Part shown: positions 26,055 to 34,779 of the stretch, in pieces
Layout of the letters: the number at the start of each line of letters is the position of its first letter
Position numbering within the stretch: the stretch's first letter is position 1
Origin: Enterobacteriaceae bacterium LSJC7
GTDB taxonomy: Bacteria; Pseudomonadota; Gammaproteobacteria; Enterobacterales; Enterobacteriaceae
Reading direction: 5' to 3'
Assembly (NCBI GenBank): GCA_000302695.1
Contig: AMFN01000002.1
Location: 745,948 to 809,947, forward strand
Length of the DNA stretch: 64,000 nt
Notes under the pieces: generated by a model
The model's input: the letters and a program-made list of their open reading frames with translations, nothing else
Told to the model about the DNA's origin: nothing
Database searches by the model: none
Translations under genes and position numbers: made by a program

Positions 26055-26070
26055 CGGCACACTTTTTGCT
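26055..26070 (+). promoter_or_regulatory. sigma-54-like promoter of nasR
   Basis: CGGCAC-ACTTT-TTGCT differs from TGGCAC-N5-TTGCW only in the first base and keeps GG and GC 12 bases apart. Transcription would begin near 26081, 25 bases before the nasR ATG. No convincing NtrC site was seen upstream. Confidence 0.5.
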
Positions 26071-26105
26071 TAACTCCTGAACCTACTTCTTCACCAGGTT
26101 CACTC

Positions 26106-27335
26106 ATGGTCCTTTCAGCCCTTAGCTTTATTCAGGAGTCCAAAAAAAGTGAAATCGCCAGCCTGCAACAGCTGTTGCAACTGGGCAAGCTGGTGGGGGC
26201 CGTCAGCCAGATGATTCACGTACTTCAGCGCGAGCGGGGGATGGCTAACATCTTTTTATGCTCCCGGGAGCAAACGTGGCGCGAGCAGTTCAGTGAGCGG
26301 GTACAGGCCAGTCACGCCGCACAGCGGGCGGTAAATCAGCGCCTTGAGTCTGAGGACTTAACCGGCCAGAACATGGTGAATGCCGCGCGGTTGTTTAGCC
26401 GCATTGCTGGCGTTTTACACAGCCACAATACCCTGGTGCCGCTACGCCAGCAGATTCTGGCGCGCACTATCAGCCAGCCAGAGGCGATGAATGGTTACAA
26501 CGAGGTTATCCGCATTCATCTGACGCTGGTATTTGAAACAGCAGATATCTCCGGCGATCCGTCCATTTCGCGGGCGCTGCTGGCGATGTTCAGCTTTATG
26601 CAGGGTAAAGAGTTGGCCGGTCAGGAGCGGGCTACTGCGGCAGCCGGTTTCGCCGCCTGGCACTTTGATGCGGACGTACATCAGCAGCTTGTTAGTCTTA
26701 TCGAAAGCCAGGAGCGCTGTTTCCAGACCTTTGCGGAGTTTGCCGATGCTCACTGCCTGGCATTGTGGCAGCAGCAGACAGGCCAGCACAGCAGCGAGTT
26801 CGAACGCTTCAGGCGTATTGCCTGCACCCGTAAAACGCCCGATGGTGAGTGCACAGATGTGGCGCTGCGCTGGTTTGAGGTTTCAACGGCGCGTATTGAT
26901 GGCATGAAAAAGGTAGAGGACAGCCTCGAAGACGCGCTCATGATCTGTTGCCGTGAGCGTATTCGCGAAGCACAGGCATCTCTTGCCGTCCAGCAGCAGA
27001 ACATCGAACAACTCCCACAGCCGGATAATAACTACGCGGCGCTGCTTCCCCCGCAGCTCAGTCGCTGCGTGCTGGAACTGGTCGAGCAACAGTCACGCCA
27101 GCTACAGGTTCTTGATGCGGAACTCACCAGGCTTCGCGTGATGCTGGCAGAGCGCAAGCTGGTGGAGCGAGCAAAAGGCCTGCTGATGCAGCATCACGGC
27201 CTGACGGAAGCACAGGCGCATAAGGCCATGCTTGATATGGCAATGAAGCAGAATAAGAAACTGTCAGAGATTGCTGAGGTCATGCTGGCGGTGTCTGCCA
27301 TCACTGACCCAAACGGCAACAAAGCTGGGCAATAG
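26106..27335 (+). CDS. nasR: nitrate-responsive transcription antiterminator NasR
   Basis: 409 residues. Residues ~30-300 form the NIT nitrate/nitrite-sensing four-helix domain (VLQRERGMANIFLCSREQ with the conserved arginines); the last ~65 residues are an ANTAR RNA-binding domain (ERAKGLLMQHHGLTEAQAHKAMLDMAM). On binding nitrate it stabilises hexaloop hairpins in the nasF leader and prevents termination. The matching leader lies immediately downstream, which makes the assignment firm. Confidence 0.94.
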   Translation: MVLSALSFIQESKKSEIASLQQLLQLGKLVGAVSQMIHVLQRERGMANIFLCSREQTWREQFSERVQASHAAQRAVNQRLESEDLTGQNMVNAARLFSRIAGVLHSHNTLVPLRQQILARTISQPEAMNGYNEVIRIHLTLVFETADISGDPSISRALLAMFSFMQGKELAGQERATAAAGFAAWHFDADVHQQLVSLIESQERCFQTFAEFADAHCLALWQQQTGQHSSEFERFRRIACTRKTPDGECTDVALRWFEVSTARIDGMKKVEDSLEDALMICCRERIREAQASLAVQQQNIEQLPQPDNNYAALLPPQLSRCVLELVEQQSRQLQVLDAELTRLRVMLAERKLVERAKGLLMQHHGLTEAQAHKAMLDMAMKQNKKLSEIAEVMLAVSAITDPNGNKAGQ

Positions 27336-27336
27336 C

Positions 27337-27386
27337 TGCACCGCCTGCGTGCAATGGCGTTGTGCACGGTGTGCCGTTGCGGTGCA
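27337..27386 (+). promoter_or_regulatory. paired NtrC enhancer sites for the nas operon
   Basis: TGCACC-GCCTG-CGTGCA (27337-27353) matches the NtrC consensus at 11 of 12 positions; TGTGCC-GTTGC-GGTGCA (27370-27386) at 10 of 12. They stand 33 bp centre to centre and roughly 75-125 bp upstream of the sigma-54 promoter, beginning directly after the nasR stop. Confidence 0.75.
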
Positions 27387-27450
27387 GATAAAAACAAGAC
27401 AAGCACAAGCTGGCGCGCTAATTCACTGATTTTTAGATCAGATATAAAAC

Positions 27451-27466
27451 TGGCACACAAGCTGCA
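27451..27466 (+). promoter_or_regulatory. sigma-54 promoter of the nasF operon
   Basis: TGGCAC-ACAAG-CTGCA keeps the invariant GG and GC 12 bases apart and differs from consensus only at the first T of TTGC. Transcription would begin near 27477, a few bases before the first antiterminator hairpin. Confidence 0.8.
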
Positions 27467-27482
27467 TTATTTTGATACAGGC

Positions 27483-27529
27483 ACTAAACCAATGGCGGTT
27501 TAGTCAGCATTACGGATAAAGGCGTCCGT
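27483..27529 (+). promoter_or_regulatory. ANTAR two-hexaloop antiterminator RNA (NasR target)
   Basis: P1: an 8-bp stem (27483-27504) closing the hexaloop AATGGC. P2: ACGGAT/GTCCGT (27512-27529) closing the hexaloop AAAGGC. Both loops have A at position 1 and G at position 4, the defined recognition rule for ANTAR proteins. The 3' arm of P2 (27524-27529) overlaps the 5' arm of the terminator, so the two folds exclude each other. Confidence 0.88.
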
Positions 27530-27569
27530 TAGCGTTCAGGCAACTGAGCGTTAACCGGGCGCTTTTTTT
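27522..27569 (+). terminator. nasF leader terminator controlled by NasR
   Basis: An 18-bp stem: GCGTCCGTTAGCGTTCAG pairs with the 27544-27562 arm (one bulged C at 27556, three G-U pairs) around a GCAA loop, followed by seven T. It ends 29 bases before the nasF ATG. Confidence 0.88.
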
Positions 27570-27598
27570 ATTTCTTTTTAACGCTACAGGAAGCCGGG

Positions 27599-28861
27599 AT
27601 GACGCAAAAAAAGACAAAAATTCTGGGGCAGTGCTCGCGCCGCCGCTTTCTGGTGGGAAGCGCGGCGCTCGGTGGCAGCATGCTGATGCCGGGTTTTATG
27701 AACAGCGTCTGGGCCGCCGGTTCAGATGCGCCAGAGAAGAAAACGCTGCGCGTGGGGTTTATTCCCTTAACGGATTGCTCCTCAGTGGTGATGGCGGCGG
27801 TGAAGAAATTTGATGCGAAGTACGGCATTACCATTGTTCCGAGCAAAGAGTCGAGTTGGGCGTCTGTGCGCGACAAGCTGGTGTCGGGTGAACTGGATGC
27901 CGCGCATGTGCTCTACGGGCTGGTGTACGGCCTGGAATTTGGTATTTCCGGCCCGCAGCACGACATGGCGGTGCTGATGTCACTTAACAACAACGGCCAG
28001 GCCATCACGTTATCTGAGCAGTTGAAACAGGCGAGCGTAACAGATGGCGCATCGCTGAAAAAAGTAGTCAGTGCCAGCAAGAAGGGCACCTACACCTTCG
28101 CACAGACGTTTCCTACCGGTACACACGCAATGTGGCTGTATTACTGGCTGGCAAACGCCGGTATCCATCCATTTGACGACGTGCGCAATGTGGTCGTGCC
28201 ACCGCCGCAAATGGTCATGAACATGAAAATCGGCAACATGAGCGGTTTTTGTGTCGGGGAACCCTGGAACCAGCGCGCCATTAAAGACGGTCTGGGATTC
28301 ACCGCCGTCACGTCACAGGAAATCTGGCCCGATCACCCGGAGAAAGTGCTTGGCACCACCGCGGCCTGGGTTGCCGCCAACCCCAACGCCGCCCGCGCGC
28401 TTACCGCCGCCGTGTTAGACGCCTCCCGCTGGATTGATACCTCAGATGCGAATCGCATTGCAACCGCGCAGGTGGTTGCCGGACGTGCGTACATCAATAG
28501 CCCGGTTGAGACCATCCAGGGGCGAATGTTGGGCAACTACCAAAATGGCCTCGGGAAGACATGGAAAGATGCTCACAGCATGCGTTTCTTCAACGATGGC
28601 GCAGTCAATTACCCCTGGCTCTCCGACGGCATGTGGTTCCTGACGCAGCATAAACGCTGGGGCCTGCTCGATAAAGACCCGGACTACCTGGCGGTGGCTA
28701 AAAAAATTAACCGTATCGACGTCTACAAACAGGCGGCCAGTGCGGTCGGGGGCATCAACCTGCCGTCCAGCGACATGCGCAGCAGCACCCTGATTGACGG
28801 CAAGGTCTGGGATGGCAGCCGTCCTGGGGAGTACGCCAACAGTTTTACAGTAAAACGCTAA
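27599..28861 (+). CDS. nasF: nitrate ABC transporter, substrate-binding protein
   Basis: 420 residues, NrtA/NasF family, the periplasmic nitrate/nitrite-binding protein. The N terminus carries a twin-arginine signal (CSRRRFLVGSAALGG) and predicted cleavage near VWAAG. The body (TLRVGFIPLTDCSSVVMAA, GLVYGLEFG) is typical. First structural gene after the antiterminator leader. Confidence 0.93.
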   Translation: MTQKKTKILGQCSRRRFLVGSAALGGSMLMPGFMNSVWAAGSDAPEKKTLRVGFIPLTDCSSVVMAAVKKFDAKYGITIVPSKESSWASVRDKLVSGELDAAHVLYGLVYGLEFGISGPQHDMAVLMSLNNNGQAITLSEQLKQASVTDGASLKKVVSASKKGTYTFAQTFPTGTHAMWLYYWLANAGIHPFDDVRNVVVPPPQMVMNMKIGNMSGFCVGEPWNQRAIKDGLGFTAVTSQEIWPDHPEKVLGTTAAWVAANPNAARALTAAVLDASRWIDTSDANRIATAQVVAGRAYINSPVETIQGRMLGNYQNGLGKTWKDAHSMRFFNDGAVNYPWLSDGMWFLTQHKRWGLLDKDPDYLAVAKKINRIDVYKQAASAVGGINLPSSDMRSSTLIDGKVWDGSRPGEYANSFTVKR

Positions 28862-28873
28862 GTGAGGTTACCG

Positions 28874-29770
28874 ATGTCTGTAAAGTTGAAAACCAACGTT
28901 GTGACGCTGACGGAACCGGTAAGCGCTGAGGTCGTGACGCTTAAGCAACCGGCTCAGGCATTCAAACGGGAGCGGTCCTTTACCCGGCTGCGCGCCGCCA
29001 CGCATCGTGGCGTGCAAAAGGCGATCCCGGCTGCGCTCGGCGCGCTGGTGCTTATCGCCGTCTGGCAGATTGCGGCGATGGGCAGCAGCGGTTTTCCTAC
29101 ACCGCTCAAAACCTGGGAGGCGGCGAAAGTCATTTTCGCGGACCCGTTTTACATCGCCGGGCCAAACGATATGGGCATTGGCTGGAACGTGCTGGCCTCG
29201 CTTAAACGTGTGGCTATCGGCTTTGGACTGGCGGCAGTGGTCGGTATTCCGGTGGGGTTTCTGATTGGGCGTTTTAGCTTTATCGCCAGCATGTTCGGTC
29301 CCATCATTTCACTGCTGCGCCCGGTCAGCCCGCTGGCATGGCTGCCCATCGGCCTGTTGCTGTTCCAGCGTGCAGAGCCTGCCTCGGCATGGACCATTTT
29401 CATCTGCTCTATCTGGCCGATGATCCTCAATACCGCCGAAGGCGTGATGCGCATCCCGCAGGACTATCTCAATGTGGCGCGGGTGCTGAAGCTCAGTGAG
29501 TTCACCGTGATGCGCAAAATCCTCTTTCCCGCTGTGTTGCCTTACATCCTGACCGGTATGCGCCTGTCCGTGGGGATCGCCTGGCTGGTGATTGTCGCCG
29601 CTGAAATGCTCACGGGCGGCGTGGGGATTGGGTTTTGGATCTGGAATGAATGGAACAACCTCAACGTGGAAAACATCATCATCGCTATTGTGCTGATTGG
29701 CGTGGTGGGGATGGCGCTGGAGCAGGGGCTGATGGCGGTTGCCCGCCGCTTACGTTACGACAACCGTTAG
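28874..29770 (+). CDS. nasE: nitrate ABC transporter, permease
   Basis: 298 residues, NrtB/SsuC-type inner-membrane permease with about six spans and the EAA-like loop in the AEGVMRIPQDYLNVARVL region. ATG 28874 is chosen over GTG 28862 because GAGG lies 6 bases upstream. The N-terminal ~50 residues are a hydrophilic cytoplasmic extension. Confidence 0.9.
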   Translation: MSVKLKTNVVTLTEPVSAEVVTLKQPAQAFKRERSFTRLRAATHRGVQKAIPAALGALVLIAVWQIAAMGSSGFPTPLKTWEAAKVIFADPFYIAGPNDMGIGWNVLASLKRVAIGFGLAAVVGIPVGFLIGRFSFIASMFGPIISLLRPVSPLAWLPIGLLLFQRAEPASAWTIFICSIWPMILNTAEGVMRIPQDYLNVARVLKLSEFTVMRKILFPAVLPYILTGMRLSVGIAWLVIVAAEMLTGGVGIGFWIWNEWNNLNVENIIIAIVLIGVVGMALEQGLMAVARRLRYDNR

Positions 29771-29779
29771 GAGCCAGCC

Positions 29780-30577
29780 ATGAAAAAAGAAAAAGCCATC
29801 ATCAGCGTTGAGAACGTCAGCCAGCGTTTCCCGGCGGGCAGAACCACGTTCCTGGCGCTGGATAACGTCAGTTTTGAGATTGCGCAGGGCGAAACGGTCA
29901 GTCTGATTGGTCACTCCGGCTGTGGCAAATCCACCTTACTGAACCTGATAGCCGGGCTGAGTCGCCCAACAGAAGGCGTATTGCTGTGCGATAACCAGGA
30001 GATAACCGGGCCGGGACCGGAGCGTGGGGTGGTTTTTCAGAACCATTCGCTGCTGCCGTGGCTGAGTGCGTTTGAGAATGTCGCGCTGGCGGTGCGGCAG
30101 GTGTTTAAAGACCAGATGAGCAAAAGCGAAATGCACGACTGGATTTTGCACAACCTCGAACTGGTGCAGATGACGCATGCCGCCGACAAGCGCCCCGGCG
30201 CGATTTCCGGTGGCATGAAACAGCGGGTCGGCATTGCCCGGGCACTGGCAATGAAGCCCAAAGTGCTGCTTATGGATGAACCCTTTGGTGCGCTGGATGC
30301 ATTAACGCGTACCCATTTGCAGGACGCGGTGATGGATATCCAGGCTCGCCTGCGGACCACCATTTTGCTGATAACCCACGATGTGGATGAAGCGGTGCTG
30401 CTGTCTGACCGCGTGATGATGATGACCAATGGTCCGGCGGCCAAAATCGGTGAGGTGTTACACGTTGAGCTGGAGCGCCCGCGTAACCGGCTGGCGTTGG
30501 CAGACGAAGCGCGCTTTCACCACTACCGCCAGCAGGTGCTGCATTTTCTCTATGAAAAACATCAGGCCGTGGCCTGA
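29780..30577 (+). CDS. nasD: nitrate ABC transporter, ATP-binding protein
   Basis: 265 residues, NrtD/SsuB-type ATPase: Walker A GHSGCGKST, signature ISGGMKQR, Walker B VLLMDEP, H-loop TILLITHDVDEA. AGGAG precedes the ATG. It energises nitrate uptake with NasE. Confidence 0.92.
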   Translation: MKKEKAIISVENVSQRFPAGRTTFLALDNVSFEIAQGETVSLIGHSGCGKSTLLNLIAGLSRPTEGVLLCDNQEITGPGPERGVVFQNHSLLPWLSAFENVALAVRQVFKDQMSKSEMHDWILHNLELVQMTHAADKRPGAISGGMKQRVGIARALAMKPKVLLMDEPFGALDALTRTHLQDAVMDIQARLRTTILLITHDVDEAVLLSDRVMMMTNGPAAKIGEVLHVELERPRNRLALADEARFHHYRQQVLHFLYEKHQAVA

Positions 30578-30597
30578 TTCAGCGGGAGATGGGCATC

Positions 30598-33500
30598 ATG
30601 GCAAAACCGACGCTGATCGTTATTGGCAACGGCATGGCGGGGGCGCGGCTGGTTGAGCAGTTGTGCGCACTGGCACCTGAGCGCTATCGGATTGTGCTCA
30701 TTGGTGAAGAAAAGCACGGCGCATACAACCGCATTCTGCTCACGCCGGTTCTGAGCGGCGAAAAAACCTTTGCGCAGACCGTCACGCACGACGCGGCCTG
30801 GTACGCGCAGCACAACGTCACTTTTATGGCGGACTGTGCAGCAACCGCGATTGACCGGCAGGCCCGCACGGTGACGGCGGGCGGGAAGGTTTTGCATTAC
30901 CACCACCTGGTGATTGCAACCGGCTCGCGGCCCTTTATCCCGCCGCTGCCGGGGTATGATTTGCCCGGCGTGCAGGGGTTTCGCAACTGGCAGGATGTGC
31001 AGATGCTGCTTGATGGTGCATACACCGGGCAGCCGGTGGTGGTGGTAGGCGGCGGCGTGCTGGGAGTGGAAGCGGCGGCGGCGCTGGCACAGCGCGGCAT
31101 GCAGGTCAGTCTGCTGCACCGTGGCGCGTATTTGATGGAGCAACAGCTTGATGCAACCGCAGGTGCACTGCTGCGCGAGCGGCTGGTACAACGCGGTATA
31201 AATGTGATTTTACACGCTGAAGCCGCGTCATTCGTTGCAGGCAGCACGGGCCGTATTCGCGCGGTGATGCTGCGCGATGGCCGCGAAATAGAGGCCGAAC
31301 GCGCGGTGGTTGCGCTGGGCGTGCGCCCAAACATCAGCCTGGCGCAGGACAGCGGACTTCGTTGTGAACGCGCTATCCTGGTAAACGATGTGCTGCAAAC
31401 CTCTGATCCGCATATTTCCGCGATTGGTGAATGCTGCCAGTGGGGTGAACACACCTTCGGCCTGGTGGCGCCGTGCTGGCAGCAAGCGCAGGCGCTGGCC
31501 GCCCGACTCGCGGGCATAAAAGAGATTGCGCCGTTTGAAATCCAGCCTGTGCCGCTGCGCCTCAAAGTCAGCGGCATCGATTTGTTTTGTGCAGGCAGTC
31601 TGCAACATGACGATGACACGCAAATTCACAGCACCTTTGACTCGCTTGATAACCATTACCGCCGTCTGCTGCTGTGCAACAACCAGCTTAAAGGTGTGCT
31701 GCTGTGGGGAGACATCAGTGACGGACCTGCCTATCTCTCACGCCTGAATCATCCCTGTGCGGAGCAGGTACAACCCAGCGTTTTTGGCCCCGGCGATGCG
31801 CCGCTGGCATTCCTTCAATCAGAACCGTTACCCGCTGAGGTGACGAGGAGTCATGCAATGTCGAAACCTGTTTTGGTTATGGCCGGATACGGCATGGTTG
31901 GCCATCATTTTTTGCAGCAGCTGGTGGAGCGTGAACTGCATCTGCACTATCAGGTGATTGTGTTCGCCGAAGAAAAATTCCCGGCTTACGACCGGGTGCA
32001 TTTGTCTGAATATTTCTCCGGGCGCAGCGCGCAGTCCCTCTCGCTGGTGGAAGAGGGTTTCTTTGAAAACACCGGTATTGAACTGCGGCTGGGGCATTGC
32101 ATTGAACAGATTAATAGCACACAGCGCGTTGTGGTTGATAATTACGGGCGGCAAACCGCTTACGATGTGCTGGTGCTGGCGACCGGCTCCAGCCCGTTTG
32201 TGCCGCCCATTGCGGGTAATGATGCCCCAGGTTGCCTGGTGTATCGCACGCTGGATGATTTAGCCGCCATTAAAGCCTGCGCTGCCAGCGGTAAAACCGG
32301 CGTGGTGGTGGGCGGCGGGTTACTGGGGCTGGAAGCTGCTAATGCGCTCAAACAGCTGGGGCTGCAAACCCATGTGGTTGAGTTCGCGCCACGGCTGATG
32401 GGCGTTCAGCTTGATGAAGGCGGCGCACAGATGCTCAGGCGCAAAATTGAAGCACTTGATGTCCAGGTGCATACCGGTAAAGAAACCCGCGCCATAGTGG
32501 CAGGCGAAGCCTGTGACTACCGCATGGAGTTTGCCGATGGCAGCCACCTGGAAACCGACCTGGTGTTGTTCTCAGCCGGTATTCGCCCGCGCGATGGGCT
32601 TGCCAGAGCCTGCGGGCTTGAGGTCGGGCCGCGCGGCGGCATCGTGGTCAACGACCAGTGCCGCACCTCCGATGCTGCCATTTATGCCATTGGCGAGTGC
32701 GCACTATGGAATGGGCAGATTTTCGGTCTGGTTGCACCGGGTTACCAGATGGCGCGCACGCTGGCAGAGACGCTCGCCGGGCGTGAGGCGGCCTTTAGCG
32801 GCGCGGACATGAGCACCAAACTGAAACTGCTGGGGGTCGAGGTGGCCTCTGTGGGGGATGCGCATGGCCGCACGCCCGGTAGCCAGAGCTACAGCTGGGT
32901 GGATGGTCCGGCAGAAGTGTACAAAAAAATTGTGGTGTCGCAGGACCGCAAACAGTTGCTGGGCGCGGTGCTTATTGGCGACAGCGCGCAATACAGCACA
33001 CTTTTACAGATGATGCTCAACGCCATCCCGCTGCCCGCCAGTCCCGAAACGCTGATTTTACCCGCTAGTGCCGGGGCGGCTCCACAGGCGCTGGGCGTTG
33101 CTGCCTTGCCGGATAGCGCGCAAATCTGCTCCTGCCATAACGTCAGTAAAAGCGATATCTGCGAGGCGGTAAAAAATAATTGCACCGATATGGCAGCGGT
33201 TAAGGCTTGCACCAAAGCCGCCACCGGGTGCGGTGGCTGCGCGGCACTGACCAAACAGGTCATGGAGTTTGCGCTGTCTGAAATGGGTGTCGAGGTGAAA
33301 AAAGACATCTGCGAACATTTCCCCTGGTCGCGCCAGCAGATTTATCACCTGGTGCGGGTGGGCAACATCCGCACCTTTGCCGGGCTTATCGAAAAACACG
33401 GCCAGGGTAGCGGGTGTGAAATTTGCAAACCGCTGGTCGCTTCGGTCCTCGCCTCATGCTGGAACGACTACCTGCTCAAACCACAGCATTTACCGCTACA

Positions 33501-34779
33501 GGACACCAACGACCGCTATTTTGCCAATATCCAGAAAGACGGCACCTACTCCGTGGTGCCGCGCGTACCGGCAGGGGAGATAACGCCAGACGGACTTATA
33601 GCCATTGGTCAGGTTGCCAAACGCTATCAGCTTTACACCAAAATTACCGGCGGTCAGCGCATTGATCTGTTTGGTGCGCGCCTGGAGCAGTTACCGGAAA
33701 TCTGGCAGCAGCTGGTGGATGCCGGTTTTGAAACCGGCCACGCCTACGGCAAATCTTTGCGCACGGTGAAGTCCTGCGTTGGCTCCAGCTGGTGCCGCTA
33801 CGGCGTGCAGGACTCTACCTCGCTCGCGCTGCAACTGGAGCACCGTTATAAAGGGCTGCGCTCACCTCATAAAATCAAAATGGCGGTGTCCGGCTGTACC
33901 CGCGAGTGTGCAGAAGCGCAAAGTAAAGACGTGGGCGTGATTGCGACTGAAAAGGGCTGGAATCTGTACGTCTGTGGTAACGGCGGCATGAAACCGCGTC
34001 ATGCGGACTTGCTGGCGCAGGACCTGAGTACCCAGGCGCTGATCCGCACCGTTGACCGCTTTCTGATGTTTTACATTCGCACCGCGGACCGGCTGCAACG
34101 CACCAGCACCTGGATGGATAACCTTGAGGGCGGCATGGAATACCTGCGCCAGGTGGTGCTGGAAGACAGCCTGAACATCGCTGAGGAGCTGGAGCGTGAA
34201 ATGGCGGCGGTGGTGGCAACGTATCAGTGTGAATGGCAAACCACGCTGGCCTCTGCTGACCGTCTGGCGTTGTTCAAACCGTTTGTTAACAGCGACGAGC
34301 CGGACGAAGCGGTAATCATGGTGCCTGAGCGCCAGCAGCGCCGTCCGGCAACGCAGCAGGAGCGCGCCGTGCTTACTTTACCTGCAAGAGAAAAACCACA
34401 GAGTGCGGGTTGGATGGAGATATGTGAACTGAGCGCTATCCCGGCGAATGCGGGTGTGGCTGCACGGCTTGCCGACCAACAGATTGCGCTGTTCTATCTG
34501 CCCGAGAGCCCACAGCAGGTCTTTGCACTCAGTAACCAGGAGCCTGACAGCGATGCCAACGTGCTGGCACGCGGGCTGGTGGGCGATGTACAGGGCGAGC
34601 CGGTGGTGATTTCGCCGCTGTATAAACAGCGTTTTCGCTTGCAGGATGGACACAGCCTGGACAACCCGCAGTGTGCGCTGCGCAGCTGGCCGGTGAAAGT
34701 GGAAAGCGGGCGCGTTTGGGTGCAGGTACAGGCACAGGCCGCTTCGCCGTCAAAAATCATTGAAACGGCCAGCCTATGA
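30598..34779 (+). CDS. nasB: assimilatory nitrite reductase NasB with fused NasC-like and NirD-like domains
   Basis: One open frame of 1393 residues. Residues 1-420 form an NAD(P)/FAD oxidoreductase like NasC, the electron-transfer subunit of nitrate reductase. From residue 421 (MSKPVLVMAGYGMVGHHF) a complete NirB-type nitrite reductase follows: a second FAD/NAD module, a [2Fe-2S] BFD domain (CSCHNVSK...TGCGGC), and the sirohaem-[4Fe-4S] domain with cysteines in CVGSSWC and SGCTREC. The last ~115 residues resemble NirD. It reduces nitrite to ammonia. GAGGAG (31845-31850) stands 7 bases before ATG 31858, so the NirB part may also be made separately. ATG 30598 is chosen for its GGGAG; ATG 30589 lies inside that stretch. 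Whether the NasC-NasB fusion is natural or the result of an indel is open. Confidence 0.88.
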   Translation: MAKPTLIVIGNGMAGARLVEQLCALAPERYRIVLIGEEKHGAYNRILLTPVLSGEKTFAQTVTHDAAWYAQHNVTFMADCAATAIDRQARTVTAGGKVLHYHHLVIATGSRPFIPPLPGYDLPGVQGFRNWQDVQMLLDGAYTGQPVVVVGGGVLGVEAAAALAQRGMQVSLLHRGAYLMEQQLDATAGALLRERLVQRGINVILHAEAASFVAGSTGRIRAVMLRDGREIEAERAVVALGVRPNISLAQDSGLRCERAILVNDVLQTSDPHISAIGECCQWGEHTFGLVAPCWQQAQALAARLAGIKEIAPFEIQPVPLRLKVSGIDLFCAGSLQHDDDTQIHSTFDSLDNHYRRLLLCNNQLKGVLLWGDISDGPAYLSRLNHPCAEQVQPSVFGPGDAPLAFLQSEPLPAEVTRSHAMSKPVLVMAGYGMVGHHFLQQLVERELHLHYQVIVFAEEKFPAYDRVHLSEYFSGRSAQSLSLVEEGFFENTGIELRLGHCIEQINSTQRVVVDNYGRQTAYDVLVLATGSSPFVPPIAGNDAPGCLVYRTLDDLAAIKACAASGKTGVVVGGGLLGLEAANALKQLGLQTHVVEFAPRLMGVQLDEGGAQMLRRKIEALDVQVHTGKETRAIVAGEACDYRMEFADGSHLETDLVLFSAGIRPRDGLARACGLEVGPRGGIVVNDQCRTSDAAIYAIGECALWNGQIFGLVAPGYQMARTLAETLAGREAAFSGADMSTKLKLLGVEVASVGDAHGRTPGSQSYSWVDGPAEVYKKIVVSQDRKQLLGAVLIGDSAQYSTLLQMMLNAIPLPASPETLILPASAGAAPQALGVAALPDSAQICSCHNVSKSDICEAVKNNCTDMAAVKACTKAATGCGGCAALTKQVMEFALSEMGVEVKKDICEHFPWSRQQIYHLVRVGNIRTFAGLIEKHGQGSGCEICKPLVASVLASCWNDYLLKPQHLPLQDTNDRYFANIQKDGTYSVVPRVPAGEITPDGLIAIGQVAKRYQLYTKITGGQRIDLFGARLEQLPEIWQQLVDAGFETGHAYGKSLRTVKSCVGSSWCRYGVQDSTSLALQLEHRYKGLRSPHKIKMAVSGCTRECAEAQSKDVGVIATEKGWNLYVCGNGGMKPRHADLLAQDLSTQALIRTVDRFLMFYIRTADRLQRTSTWMDNLEGGMEYLRQVVLEDSLNIAEELEREMAAVVATYQCEWQTTLASADRLALFKPFVNSDEPDEAVIMVPERQQRRPATQQERAVLTLPAREKPQSAGWMEICELSAIPANAGVAARLADQQIALFYLPESPQQVFALSNQEPDSDANVLARGLVGDVQGEPVVISPLYKQRFRLQDGHSLDNPQCALRSWPVKVESGRVWVQVQAQAASPSKIIETASL

